Assembly (NCBI GenBank): GCA_014529385.2
Contig: CM043947.1
Coordinates: 115,463,587-115,523,586, forward strand
Direction of reading: 5' to 3'
DNA length: 60,000 nt
Origin: Adiantum capillus-veneris
Lineage: Eukaryota > Streptophyta > Polypodiopsida > Polypodiales > Pteridaceae
Shown here: positions 31,158 through 41,333 of the stretch, in pieces
How the letters are laid out: every line of letters begins with the position of its first letter
Numbering within the stretch: the stretch's first letter is position 1
Made by a program: the position numbers and the translations under genes
The notes under the pieces: generated by a model
What the model was told of the DNA's origin: nothing
Databases searched by the model: none
What the model saw: the letters and a program-made list of their open reading frames with translations, nothing else

Positions 31158-34100
31158 ATGGCTGACAATAGTAAAGAGAGTGAAATTAATGTTGATAACT
31201 TTGATTTTGCTCATGAGCAAGCTACTAATGATGCTTCAATGCTTGTTAACTATCTTGTTTCTAGGCTTCAACAAGCCATGGGCAATCCATCTCTCCAAAG
31301 TGAAGTGCAACGGCAGCTCCGTGCTCACGGGATTCTCCAAGCTCGTCACCATGACGAGAGAACACCTAGGAAGCCTCCTTGTGAGACTACCAAAAGAGGT
31401 CTCTCTCCGATTCGGGAAGAAGAAGAGAATCCATATGAAGGGCTCAAGAACTTACTTCTTGATGATGCATCTCCTTCCCAAAGGAGAACTCAAGAGCCTC
31501 CACCGAAGGAACGAGAAAGAAGCGAGTCTCCCGCCACCTCGGCGGAGATGGCTCCACGAAGACGGTGGGCTAAACGCTCTCCATCACCACCAAAGCGGAG
31601 AAGACCATCACACTCTTCTCCACGCCATAATTCAAAGAGGGATGATAAAAAGCAAGAGAAGAAAAAGGCGAGAAAGAGGACACCCTCTTATCCATCTTCT
31701 TCATCCTCTTCCTCTTATGAAAGCTATCGTGAAGACGACAAGGATCAAGACAAGAAAAAGGCGAGAAAGAGGTCACCCTCTTCTCCACCTTCTTCAAATT
31801 CTTCATCTTCTGAAGAAAGTGATGGTGCAACTTTTGAACCATCAAAAAGAAGAGGCCATAGGAAATCCTATGCCGCATGGAAGAGGTCGTCCAAACTGAA
31901 GAAATTCAAAGAGGGAGGGAAGAGCATCTCTTTCCTTACCTATGATGGCACCTTCGGTGCTACAGACAAAGTTTTGGCCTTTATCCAGCAATTCGATGCG
32001 GCGTTTGGAGATGAGGGCTTCACGGAGTCCTCTAAGCTACGCCATGTAGCTATGCACTTTCAAAAGTCCGCCAGACAATGGTGGTCTAGCGTACGAGCCA
32101 ACGGTGAAGCTCCACGAACATGGAAGGCTTTAAGAGCTTCCATTATGAAGCAGTTTTTGGCCACCGATGCCAAAGACAAAGTACTCACCGAATGGCGAAG
32201 CTTAAAGCTCTCTCCCAATGAATCCATCCACAAATATGTAGACAAGTTTTGGGACCTACAACTCAAAGCCACTGTCTTCAAAAAGTTGGATTTTGGAGAG
32301 CAAAAGCAACAATTTTGTGCGGGCTTAACCGAAGAAATGGAGGAGTATGTCAACTCCCAAAGGCCACGTACCATATCGGCGGTAATACACCATACTATGG
32401 TGGCCTCGCGAATCAATTTCCAAACGGGGGGTAAAAGAAATAATAAGCCCCCGGAAAACAAGGGTTCCAATGAGCCTAAGGGGAAGGACAATGTCCAAAA
32501 GTCTCCTAAGGGCAATTCCAACAAAGCTAAAGAGAAGGGAGTTTACAAAGGAAAGAATAAACTCTCTCCTGAAGAGCTTGAGCGTTATCGTAAAGATAAC
32601 CGGTGTTTCAAGTGCGGCGAACAAGGGCATGCGTACCGTGCTTGTCCCCAAAAGAACAACCGCCAAGATCCTCCTAGAGCTTCTTTGGTTGAAATCCAAG
32701 AGGAGGAGATTCATCAAACTCACCACAAAGGATCTCCTCTATGCCATGCTTGGGGAAAGGTAAGAGAACATGATGCTTTTATTCTCTTTGACCCTGGTTC
32801 TACTCACAATTTCATATCTATGGAGTTAGCCACCAAGCTAGGCATACAATCCTACGAGATGGGAGATATCCTACCCGCAGACAGTGCCTTCAAGGGGCAA
32901 GAAGCTTCAGTCACTCCCTTAATCGGGAAATTGAGGCTTCATGTCCAAGGCTATGTGGACAAAGAGGACTTCTTTATCTCTCCTCTCAAGCATGAGGATG
33001 TAATCCTAGGGGCACCATGGTTTGACCGCCTAGCTGCCCATGTTAAATTTCCTGAAAGGAGAATCTCCTTTAAGTTCAGGGAAAAGGACATGTATATAGA
33101 TGATAAGGAGATGGGTAACACCATCCCCATTGTACATACACCAGCTTTCAACAAGTCAATAAAGAGCTCTATTTCCGTGTACATGATTTTTGTTAAAGAT
33201 TCTCAAAATGAACCTAATGCTTTAGCAAAAGAAAATAAAAGCAACCAAAAGGAATTAGAGTTATCCAATTTTCTCAAGGGGTTTCAAGATGTCTTTATTG
33301 ACGACATCCCTTGTGAGCTACCTCCTAAACGAGGTAATGACGACCATGCAATTGAACTTCTTCCAGGAAGTTCACCGCCTAACAAACCTCCTTATAGAGT
33401 TTCTCAAGCTCAACAAGAGGAGATTATGCGGCAAGTGCATGAGTTAGTTGAGAAGGGCATGGTTAGGCCTAGCTCATCTCCATTTTGCTCACCTGTGCTA
33501 TTAGTGCAAAAGAAAGACGGCACATATCGTATGTGTGTCGACTATAGAGCACTAAATAGGATCACTATCAAGAATAGGTTTCCCGTTCCACGGGTAGAAG
33601 ACCTATTTGATAAGCTACAAGGATCGACCTACTTCAGTAGGATTGACCTAAAAAGTGGCTATCATCAAATAAGGATAGTTGATCAAGACATTGTAAAGAC
33701 CGCATTTCGTACTACATTTGGTCTTTACGAATACATTGTCATGCCTTTTGGCTTGACTAATGCACCAGCCACATTCAACCGCTTGATGGAGAAGCTGTTC
33801 AGGCCTCATCGAACCTTCACTGGAGTGTTCTTTGATGATATTATCATCTACTCTAATTCATTGGAGGAACACAAGCAACACCTCCAGGTAATATTTCAAG
33901 TTTTAAGAGAGAATAAACTTTATGTTAATCGAAAGAAAAGTGAATTTTTCTTGCAAGAGATTCAATATTTAGGTCACATTATCTCTCAAGATGGAATCCA
34001 AATGGATCCATCCAAGTTAGAGGTAATAAAAGGATGGCCTAAACCAAGGAATCTTCATGAACTAAGAAGCTTTATAGGTATGTGTGCATACTATAGACGC

Positions 34101-36107
34101 TTCATAGAAAAGTTCTCACAAATTGCGGGACCATTACATGACCTAACAAAGAAAAATGTTAGGTATACGTGGTCTGCTAAGGAGAACAATGCTTTCGAAA
34201 AGCTTAAAGAAAAGCTTATCTCTCAACCTGTGCTTACACTACCGGATCTCTCAAAACCATTTGAGGTCCAATGTGATGCTTGTGGTGATTGCCTTGGGGC
34301 TGTTTTGCTCCAAGAAGGGCACGCCATAGGCTATGAGAGTCGAAGGCTTGACCCTGTTGAGCAAGCTCTAGGCATATACGAAAAAGAACTCCTTGCAGTT
34401 CTACATGCCTTAGACTCATGGAAGCACTATTTATTGGGGACTCCTTTCATTCTGCGAACGGATTACCAAAGTCTTAAGTACTTCATGACGCAGACCAAGC
34501 TCTCCGACAAACAAATGAGGTGGGCAAATTTCCTTTCGCAATTTCATTTTCATATTGCTCACATTGCTGGAAAGCATAATCAAGTAGCCGATGCACTCTC
34601 AAGACGACCGAGAGTGAATGCGGTTTCCATAGCAACTCACAATGATCTATCTTCAATGATAGATGAGTATGCTATTGATCCCGATTTTAGAGATGTGATT
34701 TCAGCCCTTGCATTAGGGAAGAAAGAAGAACCATTTACTTTACAAGATGGTTATCTTCTCTATGGCAATAGACTATGCGTTACTAACTCACTACGTGAGA
34801 AAGTAATGTATGAATCTCATGCTCCCCCATATGCGGGGCATAGAGGGATTCAGTCTACCCTAAAGGGAATTGAAACATATTTCTATTGGCCTACCATGAG
34901 AGTGAACATACACGAGTATGTTTCCAAATGTGTGGTATGTCAAAAGACAAAATTTGATAGAGGGAAGCAACTTGGATTGCTTCAACCCTTGCCAATCCCT
35001 AATTCACCTTGGGAGAGCATATCCATGGATTTTATCTTTGGATTGCCTAAGTCTATCCATGGGAATACGGGAATATGGACGATAGTAGACAGGTTCAGTA
35101 AACAAGCTCATTTTATACCTGTCAAAAAGACTATCAAAGCCCATCAAATGGCAACCCTCTTCATTTCACAAAATTTCAAGTACCATGGCTTGCCAATGTC
35201 CATAGTGTCGGATAGAGATCCTAGAATGACCAGTAATTTCTGGAAGGGTCTCTTTGAGAATTTAGGAACAAGGCTAAACTTCTCTTCGGCCTATCATCCA
35301 CAAACTGATGGCCAAAGTGAAATAGCTAACCTAACCATTCTTGATCTACTAAAAGCCTATGTAACGGAAGTAGATCAAAGATCCCAATGGGAGAAGTACT
35401 TACCTTTAGTAGAGTATGCTTACAATAACACTGTACATACTTCCACAGGAAAAGCACCTTTCGAGGTAATTGAGGGAAGACCAAAAACTCCCTTGCTACT
35501 TAAGGTACATGGGAAGATCTTCGCTGCAGATGAGTATAGCCGAGACCTACAAGAATCTTTCCAAAAGATTAAGGATGTTATCTCTATCTCACAGCAAAGG
35601 CAAAAGGCTGCTGCTGACAAGCACAGAAGAGCCCAAGCCTTTAAAGAAAACGATTGGGTCTTGTTAAAGTTTCCCAAGGCTCGATTAAGGCACACGACGG
35701 GCAAGAATCCTACGGGCCACCAAAAGTACTACGGTAAACTAGCAAAAAGGTACTATGGTCCCTTCCAGATTCTTAGGCCAATCAATGAGATGGCCTATCA
35801 ACTTAAGTTGCCCAATCATTGGCTCATACACAATGATTTTCATGTGAGCCTCTTAAAGCCTTACAAAGGAGAGCCACCTCAAGAACCAACTATTGAAGAC
35901 CCACCGGAGATCGAGGACCACGAGGAGGTGCTGCAGCCCGAGTCCATTCTCCGACATGAAGACAAGGTATTAAGAGGCGGTAAGACTATCCGACGATATC
36001 TTATTAAGTTTAAGAATTATCCTTTTGAAGATGCTAGATGGATGCAAGGCATACAATTAAAGGATAACCTAAACCTTGTCAATGCTTACAATGCTTCCCA
36101 AGAGTAA
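31158..36107 (+). CDS. Gy1 Gag-Pol polyprotein (chromovirus)
   Basis: 1649 codons without interruption. Residues about 131-222 are an Arg/Ser/Lys-rich, SR-like region. The Gag capsid region follows (YDGTFGATDKVLAFIQQFDA, ARQWWSSVRANGEAP), then a CX2CX4HX4C knuckle at 483-496. The protease has FDPGSTHNFIS with D545, a D-P-G triplet. Reverse transcriptase has VDYRALNRITIKNRFPVPR and the FFDD box (D893, D894). RNase H starts near D1040. Integrase has an HHCC finger (H1221, C1258, C1261) and the triad D1291, D1352, E1388, with the typical 35-residue final spacing, then a GPF module (RYYGPFQILRP). The C-terminal chromodomain (from about 1594) has RRYLIKFKNYPFEDARWM. The start at 31158 is supported by the related copy at 44490. 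The product would reverse-transcribe and integrate the element. Confidence 0.96.
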   Translation: MADNSKESEINVDNFDFAHEQATNDASMLVNYLVSRLQQAMGNPSLQSEVQRQLRAHGILQARHHDERTPRKPPCETTKRGLSPIREEEENPYEGLKNLLLDDASPSQRRTQEPPPKERERSESPATSAEMAPRRRWAKRSPSPPKRRRPSHSSPRHNSKRDDKKQEKKKARKRTPSYPSSSSSSSYESYREDDKDQDKKKARKRSPSSPPSSNSSSSEESDGATFEPSKRRGHRKSYAAWKRSSKLKKFKEGGKSISFLTYDGTFGATDKVLAFIQQFDAAFGDEGFTESSKLRHVAMHFQKSARQWWSSVRANGEAPRTWKALRASIMKQFLATDAKDKVLTEWRSLKLSPNESIHKYVDKFWDLQLKATVFKKLDFGEQKQQFCAGLTEEMEEYVNSQRPRTISAVIHHTMVASRINFQTGGKRNNKPPENKGSNEPKGKDNVQKSPKGNSNKAKEKGVYKGKNKLSPEELERYRKDNRCFKCGEQGHAYRACPQKNNRQDPPRASLVEIQEEEIHQTHHKGSPLCHAWGKVREHDAFILFDPGSTHNFISMELATKLGIQSYEMGDILPADSAFKGQEASVTPLIGKLRLHVQGYVDKEDFFISPLKHEDVILGAPWFDRLAAHVKFPERRISFKFREKDMYIDDKEMGNTIPIVHTPAFNKSIKSSISVYMIFVKDSQNEPNALAKENKSNQKELELSNFLKGFQDVFIDDIPCELPPKRGNDDHAIELLPGSSPPNKPPYRVSQAQQEEIMRQVHELVEKGMVRPSSSPFCSPVLLVQKKDGTYRMCVDYRALNRITIKNRFPVPRVEDLFDKLQGSTYFSRIDLKSGYHQIRIVDQDIVKTAFRTTFGLYEYIVMPFGLTNAPATFNRLMEKLFRPHRTFTGVFFDDIIIYSNSLEEHKQHLQVIFQVLRENKLYVNRKKSEFFLQEIQYLGHIISQDGIQMDPSKLEVIKGWPKPRNLHELRSFIGMCAYYRRFIEKFSQIAGPLHDLTKKNVRYTWSAKENNAFEKLKEKLISQPVLTLPDLSKPFEVQCDACGDCLGAVLLQEGHAIGYESRRLDPVEQALGIYEKELLAVLHALDSWKHYLLGTPFILRTDYQSLKYFMTQTKLSDKQMRWANFLSQFHFHIAHIAGKHNQVADALSRRPRVNAVSIATHNDLSSMIDEYAIDPDFRDVISALALGKKEEPFTLQDGYLLYGNRLCVTNSLREKVMYESHAPPYAGHRGIQSTLKGIETYFYWPTMRVNIHEYVSKCVVCQKTKFDRGKQLGLLQPLPIPNSPWESISMDFIFGLPKSIHGNTGIWTIVDRFSKQAHFIPVKKTIKAHQMATLFISQNFKYHGLPMSIVSDRDPRMTSNFWKGLFENLGTRLNFSSAYHPQTDGQSEIANLTILDLLKAYVTEVDQRSQWEKYLPLVEYAYNNTVHTSTGKAPFEVIEGRPKTPLLLKVHGKIFAADEYSRDLQESFQKIKDVISISQQRQKAAADKHRRAQAFKENDWVLLKFPKARLRHTTGKNPTGHQKYYGKLAKRYYGPFQILRPINEMAYQLKLPNHWLIHNDFHVSLLKPYKGEPPQEPTIEDPPEIEDHEEVLQPESILRHEDKVLRGGKTIRRYLIKFKNYPFEDARWMQGIQLKDNLNLVNAYNASQE

Positions 36108-36451
36108 GCAAATGTACAAAATGTTAAAAATGAACAAAATTTTTTGTCTTATAAGACTCTCTTTTTCTTTATTTGTGCACAAAAATGAAGTAGTATGCAT
36201 GCTTAGATCAAGTTTGCGGAGACGACGTCTCCCGAACACCAAGTAGAGCTTGTCACTCTACTATGGAAGACTGATAGGACTAATGTGCAGACATGCTTGC
36301 GGCAGCCTCAGGCTCTCAAGCACCAAATGGACTAGTCATCCATTATGGAATGATGTCGTAGGGTAACATAGGGATCCTCTACCCGCTAAGAAAAGGACTC
36401 ATACATATGCTTTATCTTCTCTACACCATAGTCGAGGACGACTATGATTTC
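36108..36451 (+). other. Gy1 3' untranslated region with a series of stem-loops
   Basis: Four short hairpins lie between the stop codon and the polypurine tract: 36218-36232 (GGAGAC-GAC-GTCTCC), 36243-36261 (GTAGAG-cttgtca-CTCTAC), 36327-36343 (ATGGA-ctagtca-TCCAT) and 36427-36446 (CATAGTCG-AGGA-CGACTATG). The second and third share the flanks CACCAA and TATGGAA and similar loops on different stems. Confidence 0.75.
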
Positions 36452-36461
36452 AAGAGAGAGG
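36452..36461 (+). other. polypurine tract of Gy1
   Basis: AAGAGAGAGG, three bases before the 3' LTR start at 36465; the plus-strand primer in Ty3/gypsy elements. Confidence 0.8.
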
Positions 36462-36464
36462 TAA

Positions 36465-38051
36465 TGTCATAATAATCAATATCTAATTCTCCTAAATGAT
36501 TTTCTCATATTAAACTGATCATTTAATGTGGGGAAGTGCCAAGGGAGAAAAAGCTAGAATATTGGTTAAGCTAGCAGACCGGCCACAGTAGGGATCCAAA
36601 GGAGGGAAAATAGGGATCCAAAGGGGGGGCCATCTGCAAAAGAGCCATGTGAAAACAATGGGCCAAAAAGACCCTAAGGCTCAGCCCATTAAGACTTCCA
36701 AAATGCTAAGGTTCCAAAATTCAAAGGTTGTGTCCAAAGGTCAACCCTAGGAAAAATTGGATGCTTTGTGTGTGCCCTAAAAGTCTTTGCACATCCCTAC
36801 ATGGGAGGGGGCGAGCCCCAAAGCTAGGGGATGAGAGAGAAAGCCACACACACACACAGGCTCCCTTTACACAAAGGGAATGAGGGACACATGTCAGCTC
36901 CCTAGGCCAGATACCCACAAGGTGTGCCCAGTTCCTATTGGAAGACCCTTGAAGTGGACCAATGAGAATTAAGCTAGAGTAAATCTAGTTTAATTAATTT
37001 AAAAACATTTAATAAAAGAAACCAATGAGAATTAAGTCTCCTAGAAGACTATTGGGCAGTCTCCCAAGGGGTCCAATGAGCATTCAGGAGCCCCATGGCT
37101 TGCCTGATTCCTATTGGCCAGGAGGCAAAGGGGTCCAATGAGAGTTTAGTTTAATTATTTAATTACCTAAAGCTCTCACAAAAGGGGAAAGGGGGACACA
37201 TGTCAGAAGGCTATCACTTATGCTGCTTAATTCCTATTGGCTTGACCTGGGGAGGTCCAATGAGGCAAAAGCCAGACCTATTTAGCAGCTAGGGCTCGCC
37301 CAAGAGAGAGAGGGGGCTGATTTTTTCTTGGCATTGACACACACACACTCACACTTGACCATGTGTGAAGGAAGAATACTCTATCTCCTCCCAAGCTTTA
37401 ATGGAGAGCTCATCACCTACTCCAAGCTTGTGAGATAGAAGCCTACATCAACACTCTCTTGGCATGTGGATGCAAATCCAACCAAGAGCCAAGCTTCAAT
37501 GCATGCTCATCTTCTCTACCAAGCTAATTACTAAGCTAAGCTATGCTAATATGAGTGATTATGTGAGGAGATGTACATCTTTCTCGTATGATACTTCTTT
37601 TTCCTCTCAATCTACTCTCATACCCTGCTAGCTCTCACCATCTTCGAAGGTGTGTGAGGTCTTGGGTCTGAGAACGGGGATAATTCAAGTTGTGTTTGAT
37701 TAAGTGTTTTGCTTGGTATGAAGCTTCCATCTTCATTGCACTAGCTAGTCTTGAAGGAACACAAAGAATTGTATTGTACAATGTCTCTCTTGATGGGAGA
37801 AACCATAATACAAAGCCTTTTGGAGGGGGGACCGGATCCATGCAAATCCGGTCCTCAACTGTTGTCAATAGCTTAATTTCTCTCTCTTTTGAAAGTATTG
37901 TCGATGCTATCTAACTAGGTGTTATGCTTTTTGTTGCTCTCTCCACCCAAGCACTCTTGTAATTCTCATTAGGAATCTATTCTAATGAAATGCCCACTAT
38001 GTTCATGCTAATTTCCGCTACACATAAGATTTTAGGCCATTAAATGTTACA
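36465..38051 (+). repeat. 3' LTR of Gy1
   Basis: 1587 bp, the near-identical partner of 29152-30740. The two-base length difference is one CA unit in the CA run near 36850. Confidence 0.96.
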
Positions 38052-38504
38052 AATGTCATTTGTAATGAATAGTTATTCTAGTTTCAGAAGCCAGGGTGCA
38101 ATGGCACTTCCAGATTGTAAATACAAATCCATTTGACCCTTTCAACCCCATTTTTTGGTTAAACCTAAGGTAGCCTTAGTATATAAGGTACCTAGGTCAT
38201 TTTGTACAGGAAAATACTTTAATCATAATCAAAACTTTAGCACTGCCGTCTACTTTGTGTGAGAGAGAAAGAGAGTGAGCGTGAGCTTTATCCTCTAGCT
38301 ACGCCCGGCTCGCTCAACACATTGGAGATCCGACTGCACCATTGCTGTAGGCTGGAGGAGAGCTACGCGACAACGCCAAGCATTCCACGTGAGACGAAGC
38401 GCACACGTCCACGCATCTACGAGCTATTTGTGGCCGTAAGTGTATCAAACGATGTCTGTTTTTTGCGTGCTAGTAGTCTATAGAATCGTGGTGACATAAG
38501 CTAC
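38052..38504 (+). repeat. LTR-D copy 1, right part
   Basis: Continues LTR-D after the Gy1 insertion, from the right AATGT duplication to GACATAAGCTAC. It contains a TATATAAGG TATA-like box near 38180 and a GA-rich stretch near 38260. Confidence 0.88.
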
Positions 38505-38509
38505 GCTAA

Positions 38510-39093
38510 AGGTTCTTGGTTCTTGGTCCCCTCACATGCAGCTTGGCGGATCCTTTTGTATGTCTTCTTTTCTCTTTCAAATCTCGCCTTCTTTTGGTGC
38601 ACTTCCTCTTGGTGGGCTGTGTTGACCACTGGGTCAACAACACAACATAACTCAAGTTTTGTACCAAAGTCTTATCTTTTGCGAGTTATGAAATGCTGCG
38701 GATTATGGCTATAAACGTCATTTGTAATGAGTAGTTATTCTTGTTTCAAAAGCCGGGTGCAATGGCACTTCCAGATTGTAAATACAAAGCCAATTGACCC
38801 TTTCAACCCCATTTTTTGGTTAAACCTAAGGTAGCCTTAGTATATAAGGTACCTAGGTGATTTTTTAAAGGAAAAGACTTTAATCATAATCAAAACTTTA
38901 GCGCTGCCATCTACTCTATGTGAGAGAGAAAGAGAGTGAGCGTGAGCAATATCCTCTAGCTACACCCGCCTCGCTCAACACATTGGAGATCCGACTGCAC
39001 CATTGCTGTAGGCTCGAGGGGAGCTACACGACAACGCCAAGCATTCGATGTGAGACGAAGCGCACACATCGACGCATCTACGAGCTATTTGTG
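38510..39093 (+). repeat. tandem copy: duplicated segment plus LTR-D copy 2 (empty Gy1 site)
   Basis: 38510-38619 repeats 28943-29052, and 38620-39093 is LTR-D without the Gy1 insertion; it breaks off at CTATTTGTG, about 85 bp short. Gy1 therefore inserted into one copy of a duplicated unit of about 660 bp. Confidence 0.88.
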
Positions 39094-40300
39094 TATATTT
39101 GAATGATTTTTCTTTTGTAAAGTTTTTTTAAAAATATTTTCTTTGTTTATTATTAAGAAAAAATAAAAAAATCCATAATCCACATGAAGAAAAGACTGAC
39201 GAGAGGCCTGAGCACTACAAAGAGAAGAAAGTACAGGGAAACGATGAATCTTCACGAAGTATGTCTCAGCAACCACTACAACAGCCGAAGAACTTGTCAC
39301 AAAGCAGTGTCAACAGGCAACCGACAAGTCATAAAAGTCAGAGATGAGTAGCCAAGCCACAAAATGAGTGAGGTGTTAGTCCCAAAGCTTCAAGTAATAT
39401 TCTCTGTGGTCTAAGTGTCTTAGATATTCTAGGTACTGCTCAAGCTGGAAGAGTTGAGCATATTTACATTGTGTCGCTCATGCTGGTATAGGTGAGCAAA
39501 AGAGTCGAAGTCTAAGTACTTAAGTTTGGTGAAGTGAAGGAGAAGGTCCAAAAGACACTCACGTACTGAGCACAGTGAGATACGAGTGGAGAAACTTCTA
39601 CATCAACAACCCTTCTTGGAAAGGTGGAAGCTATTGAGACACCTTTTGATGTCACATGTGCTACATTTATTCCTTGAAACACCCATCATCTCCTTCTTTC
39701 ACATTGCATGCTTTTGTTGACAAATTTCTCATATGCATATAGAGTGTCCCATAATTGGCACTTGCATCAGGCACTCTTTACGTGTTTCACCCAAGAACTC
39801 ACCTTTCATGAACATGTACTTCACGTTCAACTGCTCAACTCCAAGAAGAGCGTATACCAAAGGCATTTTTTTCTCACCGGGTTTTTTCCTTTTGGTCATC
39901 CAGGTTGTAGACCCTAATCTAAAGACACCTATCACCATCCTCTTGTACATATTCCTTCTACATCAACAATAAGGAAATGCTACTCACATCAATTTACAAA
40001 TGAATTGGAGCACCAATTTCAGATCATAGCATACTTCTCCTCAATGGCAAGTCGAAGAATGGCCTACAAGACAAAGTTGCAGACAACACTAACAACATGA
40101 TTGCACAGGAACAAAGAAGTCCCCAATGAAGAAGAGCCGAAATAAAATTAATTAGAGGATCTCAAAAGATGAATGGTTATGATGATAGATGTCCGCTCTA
40201 ATGGATCATAGTTCTTGTTGTGGCTCGACAAAGTTACAAGCAGTGCAACATATGAAGCCAAAACGACAACAAAGACCACATCGCCATCGACAATCCGGTC
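39094..40300. other. internal region between LTR-D copies, non-coding
   Basis: It lies between LTR-D copy 2 and the polypurine tract of copy 3, so it is probably the interior of a non-autonomous LTR-D element. No protein domain is recognisable, and no primer-binding site was found after copy 2, which is truncated. Confidence 0.5.
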
Positions 40301-40752
40301 CATTAGGCAAAATTGGACTCACAAAGGGGTCCTTTAAGGAGTTTGACTTTACCTCTCTCTACCAAAACGGGCACAAGGATAAATTTTTGCAAACAAAATC
40401 CAAAGTTGGCGGAGGTTTGACAGTTAGAATGTCCTTTTCAAGCTCTATCTACTGATATATAGCACGCCATGAGATTCCTCATATTTTAGAAGATTCTTTT
40501 TTTGATTCACCTATGATGTGACAACTCTGTCGAAATCTAAGTGAATCAAAAAAAGAATCTTCTAAAATATGAGGAATCTCATGGCGTGCTATATATCAAT
40601 AGATAGATCTTGAAGAGGACATTTTAACTGTCAAACCTCCGCCAACTTTGGAGTTTTTTTTGCAAAAATTTATCCATGCACCCGTTTTGGTAGAGAGAGG
40701 TAAAGTCAAACTCCTTAAAGGGCCCCTTTGTGAGTCCAAATTTTACCTAATG
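40301..40752. repeat. 452-bp hairpin (210-bp arms)
   Basis: Left arm 40301-40510, loop 40511-40540, right arm 40541-40752; about 95% complementary by eye. The right arm abuts the pre-polypurine hairpin and the LTR, so the left arm is an inverted copy of the element's internal 3' end. Confidence 0.95.
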
Positions 40753-40786
40753 ATGTCGGGGACGACATGAACGCGAAAGGGGGGAG
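40753..40786 (+). other. pre-PPT hairpin and polypurine tract of LTR-D element
   Basis: ATGTCG-GGGA-CGACAT (40753-40768) is followed seven bases later by AAAGGGGGGAG (40776-40786), which abuts the LTR start TGTTGACC. Confidence 0.85.
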
Positions 40787-41333
40787 TGTTGACCGCTGGG
40801 TCAACAACACAACATAACTCAAGTTTCGTACCAAAGTCTTATCTTTTGCGAGTAATGAAATGCATGGATTATGGCTATAAGCGTCATTTGTAATGAGTAG
40901 TTATTCTAGTTTCAGAAGCCGGGGTGCAATGGCACTTCCAGATTGTAAATACAAAGCCATTTGACCCTTTGATCCCCATTTTTTGGTTAAAGCTAAGGTA
41001 GCCTTAGTATATAAGGTACCTAGGTTATTTTGTAAAGGAAAAGACTTTAATCATAATCAAAACTTTAGCGCTGTCGTCTACTGTGTGTGAAAGAGAAAGA
41101 GAGTGAGCGTTAGCTTTATCCTCTAGCTACGCCCGGATCGCTCAACACATTGGAGATCCGACTGCACCATTGCTGTAGGCTCGAGGAGAGCTACGCGACA
41201 ACGCCAAGCATTCCACGTGAGACGAAAAGCACACGTCGATGCATCTACGAGCTATTTGTGGTCGTAAGTGTATCAAACGATGTCTGTTTTCTGCATGCTA
41301 GTAGTCTATAGAATCGTGTTGACATAAGCTACA
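40787..41333 (+). repeat. LTR-D copy 3 (3' LTR)
   Basis: 547 bp from TGTTGACC to AAGCTACA. The polypurine tract directly upstream makes it a 3' LTR. It also shows the uninterrupted Gy1 target sequence near 40880. Confidence 0.9.

Larger units (their letters stand above)
29152..38051 (+). mobile_element. complete Gy1 retrotransposon (Ty3/gypsy chromovirus)
   Basis: 8.9 kb with LTRs 29152-30740 and 36465-38051, an exact AATGT target duplication (29147-29151 and 38052-38056), primer site, one long Gag-Pol frame, and polypurine tract. By eye the LTRs differ by about four substitutions and one CA-repeat unit in 1.59 kb, so insertion is recent. The uninterrupted target sequence is present in the neighbouring LTR-D copies near 38713 and 40880. 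All parts needed for transposition appear present. Confidence 0.97.

Noticed and set aside
31150-31899. 249-codon frame overlapping the start of Gy1 Gag in another frame
   Set aside because: Low-complexity Lys/Arg/His-rich translation of the SR-like region in the wrong frame; not conserved in the Gy1 relative.
38259-39102. 74- and 60-codon frames starting MREKESERE in LTR-D copies
   Set aside because: They start in a GA-rich stretch of the LTR, differ in length between copies and lack a domain.
39708-39972. Overlapping frames on both strands within the LTR-D internal region as a possible gene
   Set aside because: Three mutually overlapping short frames with no motif. A weak resemblance to a polymerase fragment did not hold up on reading.
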